Source of the DNA: Porphyrobacter sp.
Lineage (GTDB): Bacteria > Pseudomonadota > Alphaproteobacteria > Sphingomonadales > Sphingomonadaceae
DNA length: 7,181 nt
NCBI GenBank assembly: GCA_021732945.1
Contig: JAKFWB010000503.1
Span: 1-7,181 of the forward strand
Direction: 5' to 3'
In this document: piece after piece, positions 1 to 7,181 of the stretch
Layout: each line of letters starts with the position of its first letter
Numbering within the stretch: position 1 is the stretch's first letter
The notes under the pieces: model-generated
Told to the model about the DNA's origin: nothing
Seen by the model: only the letters and a program-made list of their open reading frames with translations
Database searches by the model: none
Position numbers and translations under genes: made by a program

Positions 1-13
1 CGCGGGGGACAGA

Positions 14-1492
14 ATGGCCGACTTCACCACAGACTACCTCATCGTCGGCGCGGGCGCGGTCGGCCTCGCCTTTGCCGATGCGCTGCTCGACGAAGACCCG
101 GATTGCCACATCACCTTTGTCGACAAGCACGCCAAGCCCGGCGGGCACTGGAACGACGCCTATTCCTTCGTCGCGCTGCACCAGCCCTCGGCCTTTTACG
201 GCGTCAATTCGATGGCCTTCGAAGGCGAGCAGATCGACACCCACGGCCCGAATCAGGGCCTTTACGCGCTCGCCAGCGGGACCGAGGTTTCGGCCTATTT
301 CGAAAAGGTGATGAACCTGCGCCTGCTCCCCAGCGGGCGGGTCGCCTATCACCGGCTGAGCGAGTTCAAGGGCCGCGACGACAGCGGCACCGCGCGGATT
401 GCGGGCGTGCTGTCAGGCGCGGAGCAGACCATCACCGTGCGCCGCAAGCTGGTCGATGCGACCTTCTACCAGACCTCGGTGCCTAGCACCCACAAGCGTA
501 GCTTTGCCGTGGACGAAGGCGTGCGCGTGGCCGCGCCGGGCGAGCTGCCCGAGCTGTGGAAGACGCCTGCCAGCATCCCCGAACACTTCGTCATCCTAGG
601 CGGCGGCAAGACCGCGATGGATGCAGGCGTGTGGCTGATCCAAGCCGGCGTCGCGCCCGATCGCATCCATTGGGTGCGCCCGCGCGACAGCTGGCTCAAC
701 AACCGCAAGTTCATCCAGCCGGGCGAGGATTTCATCGAAGCAACGGTTGCAAACCAGATGGCGCATCTGAAAGCGTTTCAGCAGGCGCAATCGGGCGAAG
801 AGGTGTTCGAACAGCTTGAACAGGGCGGCTATATGCTGCGGATCGATCCGGCAGTGAAGCCGGAGATGTATCACTATGCGGTGATCTCTGAGGGCGAGAT
901 TGCACTGCTGCGGCAGATCACCCAAGTGATCCGCACCGGCAGGGTGACGCGCATCGAACCGGGCGTGCTGCATTTCGGTGAGGTAGCTCACGTGGTGCCG
1001 GACAACACACTGTTCATCGATTGCACCGCGCGCGCCGTGCCCTTCACCGCCGAGGCCAACAGCGGGCCGCAGTTTCGCGGCGACACCATCGTGCTCCAGC
1101 CAGTGCATGTCCCGCTGGTGACGTTCAGTGCCGCGCTCACCGCCTTCCTCGAAGCGCATTATCCCGATGATGCGACCAAGAACCAGCTCGCCCGCACCGG
1201 CGCGCTGACCGATACGCCGGCCACCTTCCCCTATGCCTTCATGATGAACATGATGAACCGCGGCACCTGGTCGCAGACGCCCGAGATTTCGGCCTGGCTT
1301 GCCAAGTCGCGGCTCGATCCCACCGGGCCGACTGTGGCGCGGATGATCGCGGCGGGCGATCCGCGATTGGCGGCGTTCAGCGGGTTCCGACAGGCGGTGA
1401 TGCAGGCCATGCCCGATCTGATCCGGCTTGGCATGGCGGCCAAGGCGATTCACGAAGCTGGCCAAGGACTGGGGGGCCAACCCACGAATTGA
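14..1492 (+). CDS. FAD/NAD(P)-binding flavoprotein, FMO-like, substrate unknown
   Basis: A 492-residue soluble protein with two dinucleotide-binding Rossmann motifs. The first is at the N-terminus (VGAGAVG, glycines 12, 14 and 17), with an acidic D37 ending the second strand as expected for FAD ribose binding, followed by GGHW at 43-46, which resembles the GGxW of flavin monooxygenases. The second is ILGGGKTAMD at 194-203 and would bind NAD(P)H. FIDCTA at 334-339 resembles the late ATG-type strand that closes the FAD domain. These features support a flavin-dependent oxidoreductase or monooxygenase, probably cytoplasmic: there is no signal peptide or membrane segment. The substrate cannot be read from the sequence, and no gene symbol is justified. 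The ATG at 14 follows a purine-rich GGGGGA at 4-9 and sits directly before the first beta strand, so the N-terminus looks complete. The next gene on the same strand starts 79 bases downstream, beyond a strong stem-loop, so co-transcription is uncertain. Flavoprotein fold: confident. Reaction: unknown. Confidence 0.85.
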   Translation: MADFTTDYLIVGAGAVGLAFADALLDEDPDCHITFVDKHAKPGGHWNDAYSFVALHQPSAFYGVNSMAFEGEQIDTHGPNQGLYALASGTEVSAYFEKVMNLRLLPSGRVAYHRLSEFKGRDDSGTARIAGVLSGAEQTITVRRKLVDATFYQTSVPSTHKRSFAVDEGVRVAAPGELPELWKTPASIPEHFVILGGGKTAMDAGVWLIQAGVAPDRIHWVRPRDSWLNNRKFIQPGEDFIEATVANQMAHLKAFQQAQSGEEVFEQLEQGGYMLRIDPAVKPEMYHYAVISEGEIALLRQITQVIRTGRVTRIEPGVLHFGEVAHVVPDNTLFIDCTARAVPFTAEANSGPQFRGDTIVLQPVHVPLVTFSAALTAFLEAHYPDDATKNQLARTGALTDTPATFPYAFMMNMMNRGTWSQTPEISAWLAKSRLDPTGPTVARMIAAGDPRLAAFSGFRQAVMQAMPDLIRLGMAAKAIHEAGQGLGGQPTN

Positions 1493-1520
1493 CGCAGAAC
1501 TGCGACGAAATGAGCGACTG

Positions 1521-1550
1521 GGGCATTTGCGTTATTGGGAACGCAAGCCC
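1521..1550 (+). other. Strong stem-loop between flavoprotein and L,D-transpeptidase genes
   Basis: GGGC (1521-1524), a two-base AT bulge, TTGCGTT (1527-1533), the loop ATTGGG (1534-1539), AACGCAA (1540-1546) and GCCC (1547-1550) form an 11-base-pair stem with one bulge. Two further G-T wobbles at the base are possible. No T-run follows, so it is not a textbook intrinsic terminator. It could be a U-less terminator or RNA 3'-end stabiliser for the flavoprotein gene, or a leader structure for the transpeptidase gene, whose ATG lies 21 bases downstream. The pairing is seen directly; the role is inferred. Confidence 0.55.
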
Positions 1551-1555
1551 TGCAC

Positions 1556-1561
1556 GGTAGG
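1556..1561 (+). promoter_or_regulatory. Ribosome binding site, weak, for the small L,D-transpeptidase
   Basis: GGTAGG lies 10 bases before the ATG at 1572 and is the only purine-rich match in the short gap. It supports starting translation at 1572 rather than at in-frame upstream codons that run back into the flavoprotein gene. TATAGC at 1563-1568 resembles a -10 box but lies too close to the ATG to be useful unless the message is leaderless. Confidence 0.35.
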
Positions 1562-1571
1562 TTATAGCAAT

Positions 1572-2273
1572 ATGAAGCGGCGCGACCTTCTCAAGGGCAC
1601 TCTGGCAGCAGGGGCGGCATTGGCCCTGCCGTCGCGCCTGTTTGCCTCCGTCCTGCCGGGCACCCCGCGCGACCGCATCCTGTTTGACATCGCGACCCGT
1701 GAACTCGCCCGCGCGGGCAATGCAATCTGGAAGCACGACATTGTCGGCATCGCCGATTTCGGCCTCCATTCGGCCAAGCCCCGGTTTCACTTCGTCAATC
1801 TTGAGCGGGCCGAGGTGCAATCCTACCACGTTAGCCACGGCACTGGATCAGACCCGCAGCATGATGGCTGGCTGAAGGCCTTCTCCAACACCGAAGGCTC
1901 GCTGGCGACCAGTCGCGGGGCCTATGTCACGTGGGAGTGGTACAAGGGCCGCTATGGCACCTCGGTGCGCTTGGGCGGGCTTGATGAGAGCAATAATGCC
2001 GCGCTGCAACGCTACATCGTGATGCACCGCGCGGCCTATGCCGAACACAGCCATCTCGAAAAGTGGGGCCGATTGGGCCGCTCCAACGGGTGCTTCGCGA
2101 TGGGCGAGGAACAGTTCCGGATCGCACTGACGAACCTGTCGGGCGGCCGCCTACTGTTCGCCGACAGCCTCGGGCTGGAGGAAGATGGTTCGATCCAGCC
2201 GCTGCCTGAATTGGCGATGATCGAGCGGGCTCCGCTGCAATTCGGCCCCAACGCGGCTGCCAACGCGTTTTGA
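1572..2273 (+). CDS. Murein L,D-transpeptidase catalytic domain family protein (YkuD_2-like), Tat-like signal
   Basis: A 233-residue exported protein. The N-terminus MKRRDLLKG followed by an Ala/Leu-rich stretch (about 10-20) and SRLFAS matches a twin-arginine-type signal with R3-R4, cleaved around residue 25. The mature part has the pattern of the small YkuD_2-type L,D-transpeptidases: YHVSHG at 85-90, KAFSNTEGS at 102-110, a YxGxxG segment (YKGRYG, 124-129) leading into SVRLGGLD, IVMH at 149-152, and GRSNGCFAM at 169-177 with presumed nucleophile C174. Enzymes with this cysteine fold transfer peptide bonds in peptidoglycan, making 3-3 cross-links or attaching other molecules in the periplasm. 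The usual HG after the IV-hydrophobic strand is HR here (H152-R153). The start at 1572 is chosen because it begins directly with the signal; reading further upstream would overlap the preceding gene. It converges with a second transpeptidase gene on the minus strand. Family: fairly confident. Activity: not proven. Confidence 0.85.
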   Translation: MKRRDLLKGTLAAGAALALPSRLFASVLPGTPRDRILFDIATRELARAGNAIWKHDIVGIADFGLHSAKPRFHFVNLERAEVQSYHVSHGTGSDPQHDGWLKAFSNTEGSLATSRGAYVTWEWYKGRYGTSVRLGGLDESNNAALQRYIVMHRAAYAEHSHLEKWGRLGRSNGCFAMGEEQFRIALTNLSGGRLLFADSLGLEEDGSIQPLPELAMIERAPLQFGPNAAANAF

Positions 2274-2283
2274 AGGCAAACGT

Positions 2284-2311
2284 CTGATCTGTCAGAAAAC
2301 AGGATCAGTTT
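2284..2311 (+). terminator. Candidate intrinsic terminator of the small L,D-transpeptidase gene
   Basis: Eleven bases after the stop codon, CTGATC-TGT (2284-2292) can pair with ACA (2299-2301) and GATCAG (2303-2308), with G2302 bulged and CAGAAA as the loop. TTTC follows at once. The stem is short and AT-rich and the T-run is only three bases, so this is a modest candidate. Its position, just past the plus-strand gene, is what supports it. Confidence 0.4.
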
Positions 2312-2380
2312 CCTACGCAACCAAGGCGGGCTACATTAGCGGTTGATCTTTCCCATCGTCCGGACGCTCGCGTGCATGAC

Positions 2381-2422
2381 AAAAAAGCTGAAGGATGGCC
2401 ACGTTCGCGTGAACATGCCAGC
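2381..2422 (-). terminator. Candidate intrinsic terminator of the YcbB-like L,D-transpeptidase gene
   Basis: Read on the minus strand, GCTG (2422-2419) can pair with CAGC (2390-2387), enclosing an inner CACG/CGTG hairpin (2411-2408 with 2403-2400, loop 2407-2404). A run of six T follows (2386-2381). It begins 24 bases past the TAG of the minus-strand gene. The outer and inner stems are separated by unpaired bases, so folding energy would decide it. The gap 2274-2445 shows nothing else. Confidence 0.45.
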
Positions 2423-2445
2423 ACGTCGTGGACTTTGCTCCGGGT

Positions 2446-3831
2446 CTAGCTATCCTGCAAATCATCCTCGATCACGATCACCTCGTCCTCGACCACGTTG
2501 CTGCGTTCGCGCACGCGTGGCTTGTCGAGGCTGGCCAGCACCGGGGCATCGCGATCATAGATATCCTTGAAGGTCGCCATCTCGCCGTTGATATCACTCG
2601 CCATGGTGAAATAGGTGATATAGGCAGGCCATTGCTTTTCCAACACAACCTTCTGGTACTTGCCCGAGGTAGAGATCGCGACAGCCTCGTCCTTGGTCGC
2701 ACCCTTGCCCAGAATTGCCATCGTCATCGCCAGTTCCAGCGCGCGTTCGGTGCGGATGCAGCCGTGGCTCAAGGCACGAAAATCATTGGCAAACAGGTGG
2801 CGCGACGGGGTGTCGTGGAAGAAGATCGCATGTTCGTTGGGCATTTCCAGCTTCATCTGGCCAAGTGAATTGCCCGGCCCCGGCTGTTGCACCACGCTGA
2901 CATAGCCATTCGCGCCCTTGGTGGCGGCATAGCCGCTGCGTTTGGCCCATGCCGGATTGGCCAGCGCGCGGGCGCCGAGGCCCTCGCCCTTCACAATCGA
3001 CTGCGGCACTGTCCATGTCGGGTTGAACACCACCCCTTCGACCACTTCAGCCAGCTGCGGGGTCGCGGTCCGCCCCGGCTTGCCAACCACGGTGCGATAG
3101 GTGCTGATGATCCGGTTCTTGACCGTCAGACGCAGCTGAAACTCGGGCACATTGGTGATCAGATATTGCGTGCCGAGATCGCGGGCGAGCCAGCGCCAGC
3201 GGTCCATATTGGCGCGGATCAGCTTGCGCTTGGTCGTGCTGGCAGCCGGAGTCTTGGCCAGTTCGGCGCGCAGCCGGGCATAGTCAGGATGGGTCGGACT
3301 GAGCTTTGCCAGGGTGCCGGCAATATCGCCGCTCGCCAGCGCCTCGGTCAGAATATCGCCGGTGCGATAGATATCGCGATCAGGGTCTATCACGAACCAC
3401 TGCGTGCGCGCATCCATCGGGGTGCGGCCATCGCGCAGATCCTCGACCAGCCAGGCAAAGCTTTGCGAGGCCAATTGGTTCAATTCGTTCGAAGGGCCAG
3501 ATGCCAGCGCCACTTTGAGCGGTTGCAGATCGTAGTCATTGGGATCGAGCCCTTCCGCGCCAATCCCCTCGATCACCGCGACGAGCTGCGCGGCTTGCCC
3601 TGCGGCCCATGCCTGCACCAGCGGCGCGGGCTCCGCCTGTGGAAAGGCCTGCTCAAAGGCTTCGCGCGGGGTAGGCATTTCCATCCGCGCAGGGCCGCCC
3701 TGCTGCTCGCTCTGCTGAAGCACCGGGCGTTCGGGCGCAGCGGGCTGCGCAGCGCTTTGCGCCAGCGCAGCATTCGCCAACAGGGCTGCGATCGCGGCGC
3801 TGCCTGCCAATTTGCCGGAAAACCTTGTCAT
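2446..3831 (-). CDS. YcbB/LdtD-type L,D-transpeptidase lacking the peptidoglycan-binding insert
   Basis: A periplasmic murein L,D-transpeptidase that would join two meso-diaminopimelate residues (3-3 cross-links), 461 residues from the chosen start. Residues 1-24 (MTRFSGKLAG, an Ala-rich core, then ALAQ) form a Sec signal with an AxA-type cleavage site. A Gln/Pro/Ala-rich linker follows, then a helical scaffold region (about 60-190; LVEDLRDGRTP near 128-138 is typical), then ANMDRWRW (207-214), which normally opens the catalytic part. The YkuD core holds MPNEHAIFFHDTP (330-342, H339) and RALSHGCIR (352-360, H356, nucleophile C358), close to the YcbB signature. YcbB-type proteins usually carry a PG_binding_1 domain just before the NMxRWRW segment; here only a short linker (AKTPAASTT) is present. 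The C-terminus ends in an acidic tail. An in-frame ATG at 3894 would add 21 polar residues ahead of the signal. The 3831 start is preferred because it begins the signal and follows an A/G-rich stretch (AAAAAGG). Confidence 0.88.
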   Translation of the reverse strand: MTRFSGKLAGSAAIAALLANAALAQSAAQPAAPERPVLQQSEQQGGPARMEMPTPREAFEQAFPQAEPAPLVQAWAAGQAAQLVAVIEGIGAEGLDPNDYDLQPLKVALASGPSNELNQLASQSFAWLVEDLRDGRTPMDARTQWFVIDPDRDIYRTGDILTEALASGDIAGTLAKLSPTHPDYARLRAELAKTPAASTTKRKLIRANMDRWRWLARDLGTQYLITNVPEFQLRLTVKNRIISTYRTVVGKPGRTATPQLAEVVEGVVFNPTWTVPQSIVKGEGLGARALANPAWAKRSGYAATKGANGYVSVVQQPGPGNSLGQMKLEMPNEHAIFFHDTPSRHLFANDFRALSHGCIRTERALELAMTMAILGKGATKDEAVAISTSGKYQKVVLEKQWPAYITYFTMASDINGEMATFKDIYDRDAPVLASLDKPRVRERSNVVEDEVIVIEDDLQDS

Positions 3832-4002
3832 CACGTTTGCCTTTTTGCCCCGCGCGCTGCCGGATGCAGCATCGTCTGGTCCATGCGTGTTCATACTCTG
3901 GACCGACAGGCCCTTTCAACCACCTTGGCTTTCGCAGGCATTAATGTGCACAGCCGCCTGCCAGGTCGCGGCAAGTGCGTGACGCGGCAGTGGGGCCGGA
4001 TT
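3832..4002. promoter_or_regulatory. Divergent promoter region with small palindromes
   Basis: This gap separates the minus-strand transpeptidase from the plus-strand transporter and must hold both promoters, unless the transpeptidase starts at 3894. No convincing -35/-10 pair was found on either strand. It does contain CATTAATG (3939-3946), an overlapping perfect palindrome TGTGCACA (3945-3952), and an inverted repeat GCAGGC (3934-3939) / GCCTGC (3956-3961) around them. That is the kind of dyad a dimeric regulator could bind. The palindromes are seen directly; the operator role is inferred. Confidence 0.35.
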
Positions 4003-4908
4003 ATGGCTTGCAGGATGACGAACCGGAACCCCACCCTGCTACCCTTCGTTGCCGCGCTGGCGGGGGTGGGGTTCCTGTCGCTGATGGATGCATTCATGAA
4101 AGAGGCGGCGCTGCTGATCGGCGCCTATACTGCCACAGTTCTGCGCGCGATGATCGGCACGGCGCTGATCGCGCCCGTGTGGCTGTCGCGCGGCCCTTCC
4201 ATGCCGACGGGCGCGGTGATGAAGCTGCATCTCACCCGCGGGGTGGTGTCAGCCTTCATGGCACTGACCTTCTTCTTCGCGCTCACCCGCCTGCCATTGG
4301 CAGAGGCGATTGCCTTGAGCTTCATCGCCCCGCTGATCGCGCTTTATCTGGCCCGCGTTCTGCTGGGGGAGGTGATCAGCCGCAATGCGATTGGCGCAAG
4401 CCTGCTTGGGTTTGCTGGCACACTGGTGATCGTCGGCGGGCGGATCGGGCAGGGGAAATTCGATGAAGGCGCTGCGCTGGGGGTCGCCGCGCTGTTCGTC
4501 TCGGCGCTGCTCTATGCCTATAACTTCATCGTTATCCGGCGGCAGGCGCAAGTCGCCGGGCCGCTGGAGATCACCACCTTTCACAGTGGGATTGGCGCTG
4601 CGGTGCTGCTGACGCTCGCACCGCTGCTTTGGGAACCGCCGAGCAGCGCCGCGCTGCTGCCGCTGGGGGCGGCGGCCTTGCTGACGCTGGCCGGATCACT
4701 GTCGATTGCCTGGGCCTATGCCCGCGCCGAGGCCAATGTGCTGGTGCCGACCGAATATTCAGGCTTTGTCTGGGCGGCCGGGTTTGGCTGGCTGTTTTTC
4801 CGCGAGGACGTAAGCCTGCCGACGCTGGCCGGTACCGTGCTGATCGTGACAGGCTGCTGGCTGGCGACGCGACCTGCCCGCCCTGCGCCCGCCGCCGCCG
4901 CAACTTGA
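4003..4908 (+). CDS. EamA/DMT-superfamily inner-membrane transporter
   Basis: A 301-residue, very hydrophobic protein with about ten predicted transmembrane helices in two repeated halves (roughly residues 11-146 and 157-288), the standard architecture and length of EamA (drug/metabolite transporter) exporters. Each half ends in a typical pattern: LPLAEAIALSFIAPLIALYLARVLLGE (98-123) in the first half, and ANVLVPTEYSGFVWAAG...WLFFRE (244-268) in the second, where a conserved glutamate follows the penultimate helix. The family exports small metabolites, amino acids or toxic compounds, or in some subgroups imports purine or sugar derivatives. The substrate cannot be told from sequence. The C-terminus is a short Pro/Ala tail. 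The ATG at 4003 has a weak GGGG element upstream at 3992-3995; an ATG at 4015 would give a protein four residues shorter and is a real alternative. It is divergent from the transpeptidase and 128 bases ahead of acnA. The open frame continues upstream, antisense to the transpeptidase, but that part is non-coding. Confidence 0.9.
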   Translation: MACRMTNRNPTLLPFVAALAGVGFLSLMDAFMKEAALLIGAYTATVLRAMIGTALIAPVWLSRGPSMPTGAVMKLHLTRGVVSAFMALTFFFALTRLPLAEAIALSFIAPLIALYLARVLLGEVISRNAIGASLLGFAGTLVIVGGRIGQGKFDEGAALGVAALFVSALLYAYNFIVIRRQAQVAGPLEITTFHSGIGAAVLLTLAPLLWEPPSSAALLPLGAAALLTLAGSLSIAWAYARAEANVLVPTEYSGFVWAAGFGWLFFREDVSLPTLAGTVLIVTGCWLATRPARPAPAAAAT

Positions 4909-5036
4909 GACAATTTGACAAGGCCTGAACCCCGCTCTCCCCTTGACCTCGCGCGCGCGGCAGCGCAGGAGCGGCGGCGAAAACCGCGCCCTTGGTGGAT
5001 CGGGGGCGGGTCAATCACAAAGGACGGAACCCACCC
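4909..5036 (+). promoter_or_regulatory. Leader and probable promoter of acnA
   Basis: The gap contains two -35-like elements, TTGACA (4915-4920) and TTGACC (4943-4948, within CCTTGACC). Neither has a recognisable -10 about 17 bases on, which is common in high-GC alphaproteobacteria. A GC-rich alternating stretch (about 4951-4960) follows. The Shine-Dalgarno region is AAAGGACGG at 5019-5027, about 9 bases before the ATG, and is the best in the window. No T-run hairpin ending the transporter message was found, so read-through from it remains possible. Confidence 0.35.

Positions 5037-7181
<2,145 letters not shown>

Noticed and set aside
596..1480. A 294-codon minus-strand frame inside the flavoprotein gene
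   Set aside because: It is a shadow of the plus-strand flavoprotein, which carries both Rossmann motifs; the minus-strand product shows no recognisable domain.
1428..1571. An upstream extension of the small transpeptidase overlapping the flavoprotein gene
   Set aside because: It would put about 48 polar residues ahead of the RR signal and has no Shine-Dalgarno sequence. The start at 1572 fits the export signal.
2887..4002. A 372-codon N-terminal extension of the transporter frame
   Set aside because: It runs antisense through the YcbB-like transpeptidase, has no membrane or family pattern, and the transporter itself begins naturally at 4003 or 4015.
4965..5010. Possible terminator hairpins (GCGG/CCGC and CGCCC/GGGCG) before acnA
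   Set aside because: The stems are only 4-5 base pairs and no T-run follows, so they are expected by chance in GC-rich DNA.

Overview
The window is about 65% GC by eye. It carries five protein-coding genes with strong G/C bias at third codon positions and short gaps. The gene content points to an alphaproteobacterium, most likely Sphingomonadales (Erythrobacter/Porphyrobacter type). That placement is inferred from overall protein character and gene style, not from a marker gene. No tRNA, rRNA, CRISPR array, insertion sequence, phage gene or sign of recent horizontal transfer was seen.

Layout from left to right. (1) 14-1492, plus: a 492-residue two-Rossmann-fold flavoprotein/NAD(P)-binding protein of unknown substrate. 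(2) 1493-1571: a short gap holding an unusually good stem-loop. (3) 1572-2273, plus: a small L,D-transpeptidase-like protein of the murein L,D-transpeptidase catalytic domain type (YkuD_2-like), with a twin-arginine-like signal. (4) 2274-2445: a convergent gap with one candidate terminator hairpin for each strand. (5) 2446-3831 (or 3894), minus: a second L,D-transpeptidase, of the YcbB/LdtD type but without the usual peptidoglycan-binding insert. (6) 3832-4002: a divergent promoter region with small palindromes. (7) 4003-4908, plus: a ten-helix EamA/DMT-family transporter. (8) 4909-5036: the leader of the last gene. (9) 5037 to the window end, plus: the first 715 residues of aconitase A (acnA), cut by the window edge.

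The two transpeptidases lie tail to tail and belong to different branches of the YkuD fold superfamily. Together they suggest a small cell-wall (3-3 cross-link or lipoprotein-linking) locus set among metabolic genes. The DMT transporter and acnA share a strand, but the 128-base gap, with its own leader and Shine-Dalgarno sequence, argues that acnA is at least partly independently expressed. Nothing here amounts to a clearly new multi-gene system. The points most worth a second look are the domain-reduced YcbB-like enzyme, the Tat-like signal on the small transpeptidase, the stem-loop just ahead of it, and the unassigned flavoprotein.
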